This document shows positions 1-9,060 of a stretch of 64,000 nt of DNA, one piece after another. The position numbers and the translations under genes are program-made. Source of the stretch: Isoetes taiwanensis (lineage: Eukaryota; Streptophyta; Lycopodiopsida; Isoetales; Isoetaceae); NCBI GenBank assembly GCA_021234155.1, contig JAJEKV010000552.1:84913-148912 (forward strand), in the 5' to 3' direction. The notes under the pieces were generated by a model that searched no databases, was not told the origin of the DNA, and was given only the letters and a program-made list of their open reading frames with translations. Within the stretch, counting starts at the first letter, position 1. Every line of letters begins with the position of its first letter.

Positions 1-2040
1 GGAAGAGATTTGAGGTGAAATAGAGCAGAATCAATAAAAAAAGGGGCAAAAACAGTTGGTTTTTGGGCTTGAAACTGTGCGGTTCTTTATGACTGATAAC
101 GGGTGTCTGGATTAACCGCATCCCGGATGATATATACGGCCTTCCTCACCAACTCCATTATAAACCATGGCAGAAGGCTTTTTCTCATAATTAGCCATGG
201 GAGCCCTAGAAACAACAGCATGATGAGCTTGTAGTTTGGGGCATTCTTCTTCACGTATGGGATATAGTTACTACACAGGGGAAAAAGAAACTCAATACCT
301 CTGAATAGAATATTGGCGCAGGCTTTAATTTATTATAAAGCTAATTGGAGGTAAATTGCGAAGCTCTGGTGGATAACGATGATAATTTTGACTTCATGCA
401 GAAATTCTTTTTCGAACTGCGTTTTCGGGAGGAATGTGTAATTGAGAAGGCAATAAATTGAAATTTCAAGAAAGAATTTTATACTCTCCCATAGTCCATT
501 CCTTACCTTAGGCGAAGATAAGTCAAGACAAACTAGCTACACGTCTTGTTCACAGCTTCTACATTGGCTACACATACAATTCTCCCAACCTTTGGCAAAA
601 TAAGACAAGTTCACACTATGCTACCATGGGTAGGGATCTTAAGAACTAACATATTACAAGAAATTTATATTACAAGAAATTCGGTTAGGAACATTTCTCT
701 TCCCCAAGGGGTTAGTACAGCGGAATGCGTCGACGTTCAAGGACACCCATGTACAAACTCACTTACTGGTTTTATATGTGTATACTCCAACCTTTGAGGT
801 GATATGATTTTAGATAAATGTCAGATGATGCTAATATTTTAAGTTAGGCTAATTGCATAAGTGCAAAATATGTCCTCCTTAGGCTTGCATCTACAAATTA
901 ACAATCTCTATTATATCACAATTCTATGGTTAGTAGTTACATAATTTGCTTTTTAAGTATTGTCTCTCTCTTGAACACCGATTTTCATAAGGTAAACAAA
1001 CATATAGGCAGTTCTAGCTATACTATATGAATATTTACTCTCTCTAGTTGTAGGCATGGCCTTGCGACTTTGGGCATTGAAGGTGAAAAACATCCAAATT
1101 TTTAGCATTAAAAATATGTGAGAGCTTGCTTTATCTAAAAAAAAAATATGAGTCCATAATCACCTCCTCTAGATACATCACTTCCACATTGTGCACAATG
1201 GATTGGGCCATATCTTCACTCCTCAAATGGCTTTCAACAACCCAATTCTCATGAAATAGTCATTTGTTTCGAAACTCTTCAGAATTGTGTATGATTGAAG
1301 CAAAAGCATTTATTGTTTTACACAGGCTGCCGTATAGTGAACATTACCACTACCGAACTTAATTGACAACAAACTTTGCATGGCCATTCCAAAAAATGTT
1401 ACCAATATTAATTAACATTTGCACCATTCCAGTCTTGCAATTAACTGCAATGCCCCTTTTTGCTCTATAAAAGGTCCCAAAGATGTTGTGAGGCCTTGAA
1501 GGGCACCAAATGCATTTGTAACAAATATGGTTGCATTGCTTCCTTAATAGCTGGATCTCGAGGATTTTCTAGTGAGGATTTCCTACCAGTTGCATCTTGT
1601 GCTACTAAGAAAATGGTTTCTTAGCTCCGATATTTAATGACATAGATAGAAAATTACTTGGTTCATTGAAACTACATCGAGATCAGTTATTGAATTTATC
1701 ATCCAACATCCTTTTTTGGTATATAATAAAATCCAATAGTTGTTGATCACGTGGTAATTAATCCGAGGCTTGCCGGAAGAAGAAAGGAAGAATCTCATTC
1801 ACTACCTCCAGATGCAGATCCTCGACCTGTATGACTTTCTCAGCGTCTATACACATTGCAAGCGCGAGCCGCCATAGTGCTCAATGCCCTAAACACAACC
1901 GCATTGTCATCTTCATGGTTGCAGATGCAGAGACAGGTGCCATACTGCATCAGGGCAAGCAGTTGAAGGAGACATCCCTGTATGTGGATCGAGATCTCAC
2001 AACAGAGCAATAGGAGTCACGCAGGCAAGAGCCCACCAAG
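1..2040. other. Intergenic DNA, nothing recognised
   Basis: I see no convincing gene here. Open frames are short, share no motif I recognise, and alternate with AT-rich stretches such as the oligo-A run near 1138-1146. From about 1830 the sequence becomes richer in short proline-coding stretches and grades into the LINE fragment that follows. Confidence 0.5.
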
Positions 2041-2109
2041 GTTAGAAGCATCGGCTGTCGAGGGGAGCTGCAGGACTAGTCCAAGGCATGTTATGCATTT
2101 TTCGCCCAC

Positions 2110-2960
2110 CAAAGGTTGCTACAGACCCCCAAGGCCACTTTGCCACAGCCCCAACCCCTGTTAATCATGCTCCTACCCTGCCTGCTCCAGCTCCATGCCC
2201 TGCTCCCACTTCCTAGTGGTCACTGCCCCTCAGTCACATGCTACCATTGCTCCCACAGCTTCTCCCCCTCCCACACGACTCATCCTGCTTTTGCTCCTCG
2301 CTCCTCCCTTGAAATCCAGTCTGCACATACAACTGCTACTGGCAAATAGGAAATGTGCCTCTGGGTGGTCTTTTGAAATTGTCGAGGTTTCCCATGGCAG
2401 AAGGGAGATAGTCTCAACTCTGTGGCGGCAGGAATGGATCTCATCTTCCTCATGGAGACATGAGAGCATGCAAGGCCAGGTTACCCGATCTTCTAGGATA
2501 CCACCTTTTTTCAGTATTCAATAGCTGCACAGGAAGGAGGGGACACGAGAGAGTTGCCTGTTATTATCGGATAGCTTTGACACAGTCAGTCTCCTTGCAC
2601 AAGACAGACAGACACGACCGGTACCTGTGGGTATGCGTGCATAATTGTAGTGGCAACCCCCTCTTCCTGGCTGCCTGCTACTTCCCTCATGCAAAGTGCA
2701 ACTTCTACCACAGCCACTCAGATGTGGATAGGATGAATCCTTACATCGATCCGTATGATGACATCCAACAACATAAGCAGCTGGGTAGTGTCATACTCCT
2801 TGGAGATTTCAATGCACGAACCGGAATGGAGCAACCCACGAGACTTGATTCCCTGGCAGACGATGTGCTCCAGCTGCGCCTTGCAGAGGAAACTTGGCCA
2901 CAGACATCAGATGACAACCAGGTTACACACTTTGGCAAGCAATTGCTTCTCGCCCACTTT
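2110..2960 (+). mobile_element. LINE fragment: proline-rich leader plus endonuclease domain
   Basis: This is a 5' piece of a non-LTR retrotransposon. Positions 2110-2350 read as low-complexity proline/serine-rich protein. The frame 2460-2960 reads as an apurinic-type endonuclease (EEP family): a strand with 'ACYFPHA', an acidic 'YIDPYDDIQQHKQLGS' helix, then the diagnostic 'LLGDFNARTG' near 2794-2826. The EEP domain nicks target DNA to prime reverse transcription. A frame change near 2460 breaks the link to the upstream frame, and no reverse transcriptase follows, because the reading runs straight into a GC-rich foldback repeat at about 2960. The same spacing of 'YDDI' and 'DF(N/H)A' recurs in the longer LINE at 55-58.7 kb, so both belong to one lineage. 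Clade assignment (RTE-like) is inference. Confidence 0.8.
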
Positions 2961-3310
2961 ATTGGCTCCCGAAACCAAGTTCGCGAACCAAGTGGGTTCG
3001 CCCAGGCGAACCCGGAAAATTCGCCTTGGCGAACCCGCCGAGTTCGCCTGGGCCGAGCTGGCGGGAGCCTTGCGGGCGGGGGGGTCGGCGTGGCCTTCCT
3101 ACTGGGTTCGCCTGGGCGAACCCGAACCCGGGGGTTAGTTGCAGGCTTGGCAGGTGCGGGCGGGGGGCTTGGAGTACGGCGACCCCTGTGTGAATGTGCA
3201 CCCAAATCAAAGGGCATTTCCGGGGGGCGGAGGGACTCTAATCTAAAAGTGTTGGATGTAATGATTTGTGTTAACTTAATTAAAACGAAAATAACGGAAA
3301 TGGCCATAAT
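2961..3310. repeat. GC-rich foldback repeat with MITE-like end
   Basis: The left half is built from near-palindromes of 'GTTCGCCTGGGCGAAC', with copies near 2994-3013 and 3103-3122 and degenerate copies between. The right half (3180-3300) carries 'TGTGAATGTGCACCCAAA', 'AAAGGGC' and a run ending in 'TTAATTAAAACG'. That right half matches the inverted-repeat arms at 29.0-29.46 kb. It is probably a short non-autonomous DNA element inserted in the LINE. The open frames across it are by-products of the repeat. Confidence 0.6.
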
Positions 3311-3330
3311 CGGAATGAAGATTCCCAGAG

Positions 3331-3560
3331 GCCCCTATGAAATCTGAAATATGAGTTTGCCTAAGGTTTTGAAATCTATGAAATCTGAAATATGAGTTTG
3401 CTTAAGGTTTTGAAATATGAAAAATAGGGAGTCATACGTCCATGCGAGTTTGCCTAAGGTTTTAGAATATGAAATATCGAGACTCGAACCTCTACCAGAA
3501 TAACTCAATATCCTAATAAGAATGCTTTGAGATACAATCAGCAAACTAACGGGACCTTTT
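3331..3560 (-). mobile_element. tRNA-derived SINE, minus strand
   Basis: Read on the minus strand, the head contains an A-box-like 'TTAGTTTGCTGATTG' and a clear B-box 'GGTTCGAGTC' separated by 'TTATTAGGATATTGAGTTA'. The body then repeats 'AAAACCTTAGGCAAACTC' three times, alternating with 'CATATTTCAGATTTCATA'. A second copy of the same head and tail lies on the plus strand at 36.8-37.0 kb, so this is a dispersed family. Pol III transcription is inferred from the boxes only. Confidence 0.7.
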
Positions 3561-3582
3561 CTTTTATTAGATCTATGTCCCC

Positions 3583-3735
3583 TTTTTTGGGTTGCCCCTA
3601 GGGGGGCAAACCCTCGTTTATGTGGGTATGTGGGCATATTCAAGTATATGCTGGCATATACCTAGCATATGCTGATGACTGCTAAAAACTGGCTGCAACC
3701 TGTAAATGGTCGGTCATCCAGCCCCATTATCAGCC
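3583..3735 (+). repeat. Dispersed repeat family A, copy 1
   Basis: The core starts with the hairpin 'TTGCCCCTAGGGGGGCAA', followed by 'ACCCTCGTTTATGTGGG', then a run of 'CATAT/TATATGC' motifs, 'TGATGACTGCT', 'AACTGGCTGC' and 'CGGTCATCCAGCCCCATT'. Five more copies, all plus strand, lie near 4.22, 8.79, 16.19, 19.34 and 24.35 kb. There is no obvious A/B box pair or coding potential. Confidence 0.75.
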
Positions 3736-3789
3736 TGCTACACAAACGCTATCCGCCGGACTTGGCTATGGCTCTGTCTTGGAGATTCT

Positions 3790-4184
3790 ATGGCAATTTC
3801 GGAGTTGGACATTGAACCAGAAGCAGGAACAGAGGATGACTACCCAATCTTGAAATCAGAAAGAGCAGGAAGAATCCCAAGAAGCGGTAGAAGCAGCTTT
3901 CCGTGAGGAAACACCACCATGGTCGGAACAGATAACTATTAGGGGATTGGTAGTTGGTGCCCTTTTGGGTACAATATTTTGTGTGATTACACACAAGTTG
4001 AACCTCACTGTTGGAGTGATTCCATCCCTTAATGTAGCAGCTAGTTTGTTGGGATTCTTTTTTGTTAAGATCTGGACTTTGTTTGTTTCCAAGTTGAGCT
4101 GTTGCAATGTTCAACCTTTTACTCGCCAGGAGAATACTGTTATTCAGACTTGTGTGGTGGCTTGCTATGGCATTGCTTTTAGTG
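3790..4184 (+). pseudogene. YSL metal-nicotianamine transporter, exon 1 (frameshifted)
   Basis: This is the N-terminal exon of a Yellow Stripe-Like oligopeptide-family transporter, which moves metal-nicotianamine complexes across membranes. It starts at an ATG (3790) with an acidic leader 'MAISELDIEPEAGTEDDY'. A frame change near 3866 leads into 'QITIRGLVVGALLG', then the family signature 'HKLNLTVGVIPSLNVAA', 'GFFFVKIWT' and 'FTRQENTVIQTCVVACYGIA', covering the first two or three membrane segments. The exon ends at 'AFSG' with a donor 'G|GTATGG' at 4185. The matching downstream exons start only at 19.5 kb. A family A repeat begins about 40 bases after the donor. With the internal frameshift, no functional product is expected. 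Confidence 0.88.
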
Positions 4185-4220
4185 GTATGGGAGTATCCGT
4201 CAAATTATTGGTTCGTTAAA

Positions 4221-4365
4221 CTTGTTTTTGGATTGCCCCTAGGGGGGCAAACCCTCGTTTGTATGGGGTTGTGGCATATCCTGAGTATATGCTGGAATAT
4301 ACTCAGAATATGTTGATGACTACTCCAAACTGACTGTACCCTGTAAACTCGCGGTCATTTGCATT
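4221..4365 (+). repeat. Dispersed repeat family A, copy 2
   Basis: It carries the same hairpin core 'TTGCCCCTAGGGGGGCAA' and the 'GTTGATGACTACT...AACTGACTG...CGGTCATT' body as copy 1, with about one difference per ten bases. It sits in the first intron of the YSL pseudogene. The following 4372-4400 segment, 'GGCCTAACCGGTTAACTGG', could be a SINE head, but I see no matching B box. Confidence 0.7.
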
Positions 4366-4445
4366 CTAAATCGAGGATGGCCTAACCGGTTAACTGGCAT
4401 GGCAGATAGATTTGATGAATAAGCTTGGATCATGCTGCCGTTCTA

Positions 4446-4552
4446 CTTGGACAAGGGCAAGAATGGGCAAGAATGGGCAAGAACGGGCATTTTGGACAAG
4501 GGCAAGAAAGGGCAAGGATGGACATTCAGGACAAGGGCAAGAATGGGTTTTC
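4446..4552 (+). repeat. Minisatellite of GGGCAAGAAT units
   Basis: There are about nine imperfect tandem units of 'GGGCAAGAAT', organised into higher-order blocks that each begin 'GGACAAGGGCAAGAA' (near 4449, 4495 and 4530). The three overlapping open frames across it are products of the repeat and not genes. Confidence 0.85.
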
Positions 4553-5239
4553 CAGCACCGATGGTGGAATGGTGGTTGTGTTATCTATCACTCCTGGGTT
4601 CACTTATACAGGTAATATATATTCTATATGATGGAGAAAACCTTTTGGTTTCTCGATAAGTCATTCTTTGTTTTCACAGGCAATTGGAGGAAGAATTTGG
4701 AGTCGTTCTTTTTGCTGTTGATCAAGATGGCGATGTCGAAAAATCGAGCATTATGAAGCCATAAAGGTTACGGTTTATTTCTTTTAAATGAAAAGTAAAT
4801 GTGTAATACTAGTAGGATATTTTGCCTTCTTCACAATAAGCTACTGATTGGATGCCCTTTTTATTTCTCTTCACAATAACAACTAACAGGATAATATGGG
4901 AAACAAAAGACGAAATTCTTAAAATTGTTCAAGATAAACATCATCCGCAATTTTTATGTGCAAGATAACACTCGAGCCTTCAGTTGTGTTGTTATAGTTC
5001 ATGGCCAACTTGGGTGCAAGGATGCACATGTCCGAGAAGGTCAAGCAAATAATAAGGATGAAGGGGGTGTTGGTGAAAATTTTTAACCCCACATTTTGAC
5101 TTCACTATGGAGGCAAAACTATCTCTTCTCGAAGAGATGTTGGTATGTTCTATATTCATCATCTCCATGATACATAATAGTACATGATCATTTTACTTTG
5201 ATACGCAGGACCACTTGCAAAACATGTTGACAAATTGAT

Positions 5240-6365
5240 CGTGTTGTCATTTGGATCACACATGGTTTGCGGCTTCCACAATATTCGAGGTATTCGGTAA
5301 GAATGCGATAAATGGATTGGATTTCTTATCACTAGTTGAGAATGGTAGCTGGATCTTAATAGAAGAATTAGGCGTGTCAAGTCCACTACATCGCGTGAAA
5401 ATAACGGATGCTATTGCCAGGCAGGTGTCTTTGGGATCCCCCCCGGACAACCTCCCAACTTTTATTGTGAAAGTTCAGCTTGTGGTGGAATTCAACTAAA
5501 ATGGGATGCGCCGACAATTTTTGGCTATCCTCCCCTGCATAAATACCTTATTCAAAGATGGTCCACCAGTGCTTCTGTTTGGTTGCAGGTGGCAGATACA
5601 AAAGAATATGTGTATCTAGATAACAACAATCTGAAAGAACGCAAGCATTACTCATACAGAATTCAAGCATGGTGTGGGCATGGTCATTCAGAGTGGAAAA
5701 TAGTAGAGAATTGCAAACCTTCGTTTGTGGAGGATCTGGAAGAGGCAGTGCTCTTTGAACATGCTTTCTTACATAAAAAATGGGATGTTGCACGCATATC
5801 GATGGCAGGATCATCTTTATCGAGCATGGCAGTAAACAAGGCCAATGCATATGTAAACAAGAAAGGTGTTGCAAGTTCTTGGCTGTGGATGTTTTGTTCT
5901 TCCTGGCACTGGATTTTTTCTCTTAATGGTGGTTTGCTGGTGCTAGGCATTATTTCAAGACATAGTTTTTTCTTCCGCATAATTTTGGCTGCATGGACGG
6001 TGTTTAAAATCAATGTTATTTATAAGCTTCACTTGAAGCTAGTTGAGGCTTGTAGTAGCAAACACCTTTGTGTAAGGGCTTTGGCTGCAAGTGGATATTC
6101 ATCAGCAGAGGATATTGGATTGTCAGTGGACGCCAAAACACCAAGTTCAGATACTACTTCACCAATTATAAGTCTGCAATTATCTGATGGCAAATATAGA
6201 GATGAAAATCCTAGAGTGGATGTGAGAAGTGTTGGATAGTGTAATTGATAAATTGCAGTTTCGAATCAAGCAAACTCAGCATAAGAGTTCTAAAGATACA
6301 AACCAATCCTTAGTTTCAGAACGTGATGGTTCAGAAATAGTGGATTTTGTTGAACCCGAATTGGA
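5240..6365 (+). pseudogene. Fragment of a SAM plus fibronectin-III-like plant gene
   Basis: Positions 5278-5455 encode a sequence resembling a SAM domain: 'VFGKNAINGLDFLSLVE', then 'ELGVSSPLHRVKITDAIARQ'. After a gap, a frame from 5583 gives 'VADTKEYVYLDNNN', 'KHYSYRIQAWCGHGHSEW', which resembles the last strands of an FN3 domain, followed by an acidic linker. A hydrophobic stretch at about 5877-6030 ('LWMFCSSWHWIFSLNGGLLV') is consistent with a membrane segment. The reading continues to a stop at 6237 and, in another frame, to about 6360 with a glutamine/serine-rich tail. The frame has to change near 5520. The domain calls are by eye, and the parent gene is not identified. It lies on the same strand as the YSL, RHM and TLC pieces and inside the YSL interval. 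Confidence 0.5.
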
Positions 6366-6559
6366 CAAAGATAAGAAGTGAGTAGGATAATGATTCTAAG
6401 ATGGAATATTGTGCCAAATCATTTAATATTGTTGCAGTTTCTGTAAAACGATGTAGATATAGGTGAGATAATATGGGATACATGATCATGTTTTTGTGAG
6501 GTCTTCTTTGCCAAAGCCGACACTAGTTGTTCTATGCAGCGTAATTTTGTTGGTTGTAA

Positions 6560-7570
6560 AGCTAGATTTGATCGATGGCGCACCTTTTCCTCGACCGGGT
6601 ACATGAAGTTCACCAAGCACTACCGTCGAGAATGCCGGGCCGTGTCTTTTGTGTGAAACACTCCCGATTTCACCACATGGTCCACGCAGCCGATTGTGGT
6701 CTTGATAGTAAATCAGATTTTGCCTTTATTGCTTTGAAACGCCGCCTCCGAGACTAGGAAAAAGCTTGAACAAATAAATAAGCTTCGTGTTGGACGGGCT
6801 TGATTCTCGAATCACAAATAAATGGCAATTCGTGGCTTACAAATCAGGTTGGCATTGTTAACTCTAATATGCCATCCGTGATATCATTGCTAATTTACTT
6901 TTGTACTTCATCCGGCAGGATCCCTTTCCTCCGATTTACGGAATATTTGAGACAAAAGAACATAACAAAATCATATACGCCAGAGACAAACATAAAGTAG
7001 GTGGCCATAGATGGAAGTATGATCTGTGGAATGTGTAGTTGGTTTATTGTATTTAAAATTTTATTTGAACTTTAATAATATCCATGACCTTTTGTGCTTG
7101 TACTTCGGGTTTCACATTAGTCGCACTAGAAGAGGCCGGATGCAAGGCACTCTTTGGTAGATGTCATCTAATCATCCCGAAAATTGGCGTGTAATTTACA
7201 TCCGGGGTAAATATTATTTTCTTAGGCTTTTTCATCGGATATGCGCTTTGAGAAGACCGCCAATGAGAGGAACGATTTTCAATGTGCGCGATTTTCTTAT
7301 CCCACACGATTTATATGGATTCGTGGGATGATTTGACAAGTACCGCAAAGATAACCACTTCGGATCGCAACAAATGGAGGACGATCATGGCATCACATGT
7401 TTTTCCATGTGGTTTATGTGATAGCACGTTCCACGGTTCGCTTCGCTTGCCACACCAAGCAATTCTCTTGCTATGCAGCAAATATGATAGTTAATATAAT
7501 CATCTGGGTGTACAACATTCTCTCTATTCTCCAACTCTTGACCTATTTTACAGCCTGATGGTGTCAAGTA
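6560..7570 (+). other. Possible exon fragments, unidentified
   Basis: Two short plus-strand stretches look more protein-like than their surroundings. One is 6575-6757 (basic, His/Cys containing, 'PGRVFCVKHSRFHHMVHA'). The other is 7240-7395, where a frame gives 'RRPPMRGTIFNV', 'DFLIPHDLYGF' and 'DKYRKDNHFGSQQME'. I recognise no family. They could be further captured gene pieces, or chance. Confidence 0.25.
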
Positions 7571-8390
7571 GGAGCAGCAACGTTTATAATGTTGCTATAA
7601 GTTTGCTTTTGACTTGTTTATTTGTCTTCTGGGCTTTTTGGAGAGCTACAAGACAAAGCCAGCCACGACTATTCCAAGAGTCAGATCCACAAAACCTAAA
7701 ATAAGCAGCAGTAGATTGACTATATATATTTTGGTTGGCATGACGCTGGCGATAAGATTTAAGAAAAAGTCACTTTAAAATGGGGTTTTTTTTTGTATTA
7801 TCAGAGTTGTAGCTCGTCAAGCTTTTAGTAACGAATTAAATTTATGAAGTTGAAATTCACTAAATACGTTCTGACTTGTTACACTAGTAAACCCAATGAC
7901 GGCCCCATCGAAACAAGCGAGCCGTAGTTCCTTAGATGTATTAAAGCAATTCTCTCTGAGAAAGGGGTTGTCCACTTGCACTCCTAAAATCTTGTCCACT
8001 TGTCCACTCTCAAAGAGAGAGAAATTTTAATGTCCATGCCATACACATCATGTTCGTTTATTTCTAGTAAGTTTTTGGTTTTAGCTTCTCGAGATTGTTG
8101 CTTAGAGTGCCGTCGCTAAGATCTAGCAACTAAATTTTTGAGAAAAACATAGCAAACCAAGAGCAAATTTAACACAATAATTTTTTCATAGAGGATCTCA
8201 TTAGAAAATAGGCCTTTTAATGTATAGGATCTCATTGATCTTTGTGGACGATAAAAACTCAGTCAAGTCAATTCAATTCAATTCTTTAAAAAATAGGTTT
8301 CAGTCCAAAATTGGTCGTATACACATTCATTGCATACAACCAGTGTCACTGCACTCAAAAGTTTACCTGATTAACATACTACATTTACCA
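7571..8390. other. AT-rich intergenic DNA
   Basis: Nothing is recognised. The region is AT-rich with short open frames lacking motifs, and immediately precedes the UDP-rhamnose synthase fragment. Confidence 0.4.
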
Positions 8391-8391
8391 C

Positions 8392-8690
8392 AAAGGATAC
8401 CCAATCAATTTCTTGAGAAGCTGATACCTAAGCTAATCCTTCTTGCAATGCAGGGCAGACCTCTTCCGATCCATGGAGATGCAGCAATGTAAGGAGGTAT
8501 CTTTTCTGTGAAGATGTTGCTAAAGCTTATGATGTTGTTCTATACAAAGGAGAAGTTGGCCATGTTTATAACATTGGTACCAAGAAGGAGAGGCGTGTTT
8601 TGGATGTGGCAAAGGATGTCTGCAAGCTTTTTGATTTTGAGCCAGAGGTAGCTATTCAATACGTTGTTCAAGTATTCTATTGTCTAGAAG
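8392..8690 (+). pseudogene. UDP-rhamnose synthase (RHM) exon fragment
   Basis: This encodes part of the NAD-dependent UDP-glucose 4,6-dehydratase domain of plant RHM, which makes UDP-rhamnose for cell-wall pectin and flavonoids. One frame reads 'NQFLEKLIPKLILLAMQG' and 'RPLPIHGD', both strongly conserved in the family. A frameshift at about 8487 then moves to 'YLFCEDVAKAYDVVL', 'KGEVGHVYNIGTKKERRV' and 'LDVAKDVCKLFDFEPEVA'. Only about 95 residues of a roughly 670-residue protein are present. The Rossmann glycine motif and the YxxxK catalytic pair lie outside the fragment. It ends in AT-rich DNA just before repeat families B and A, so it is a stranded exon rather than a gene. Confidence 0.85.
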
Positions 8691-8709
8691 TAGCAATTTA
8701 AATTGACTG

Positions 8710-8790
8710 TCAAAACATGACTTTGAACTATGATTTAAGCCACTTCACTCTCCGACCATGAAGGGCAACCCTCCGTGCGCAGCACCTTGT
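8710..8790 (+). repeat. Dispersed repeat family B, copy 1
   Basis: The consensus is 'AAAACATGACTTTGAA...ATTTAAGCCACTTCACTCT' followed by 'AGGGCAACCCTCCGTGCG' and 'CAGCACCTTGTTT'. It abuts family A copy 3 directly. Further copies lie at 19.43-19.50 and 22.56-22.62 kb, with fragments at 26.28 and 26.68 kb. It contains two small hairpins, GAGGGCAACCCTC-like and GTGCGCAGCAC. Confidence 0.75.
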
Positions 8791-8935
8791 TTGGATTGCC
8801 CCTACGGGGGCAAACCCTCGTTTATGTGGGTGTGTGGGTATATCCAGGTATATGCCGGCATATGCCTAGCATATGCTAGTGACTGCTCCAAACTGGCTGC
8901 TGCTGCCTATAAACGCTCGGTCATCCAGCCCCATT
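8789..8935 (+). repeat. Dispersed repeat family A, copy 3
   Basis: The core 'TTGCCCCTACGGGGGCAA' is followed by the 'TATATGCCGGCATATGCC' body and 'CTCGGTCATCCAGCCCCATT'. It lies directly downstream of family B, and directly upstream of a duplicated piece of the TLC-gene 5' region. Confidence 0.75.
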
Positions 8936-9060
8936 CCTTCGCAGGCATGTCGATGGCGCAGCTCGACCCTTCTTCTTCTTCCAAGCATTTTCCTCTGGGT
9001 GTGCCTTGTGCAAGGGAGGATCGCTGGAACAGAAGAGAGACGCGCAGTTACCTATGATAC
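8936..9060 (+). pseudogene. Duplicate of the TLC-domain gene 5' end
   Basis: This stretch is nearly identical to 16321-16442: 'CCTTCGCAGGC', 'ATGGCGCAGCTCGACCC', 'TCTTCTTCTTCCAAGC', 'TGTGCCTTGT', 'CAAGGGAGGATCGC', 'GAAGAGAGACGCGCAGTT'. In the 16 kb copy, the same sequence runs into the TLC coding exon. Here it stops at 'GCAGTT' and continues into unrelated DNA. Together with family A it forms a roughly 265 bp duplicated block. It could encode 'MAQLDPSSSSKHFPLGVP', but the TLC frame enters from a different ATG, so I treat it as a non-functional duplicate. Confidence 0.7.

Noticed and set aside
3947-4316. Separate small membrane-protein gene in the frames 3947-4219 and 4107-4316
   Set aside because: The first is YSL exon 1 read past its donor. 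The second is a shifted frame running into repeat A.
4412-4659. Three overlapping frames of 67-75 residues
   Set aside because: They are translations of the GGGCAAGAAT minisatellite.
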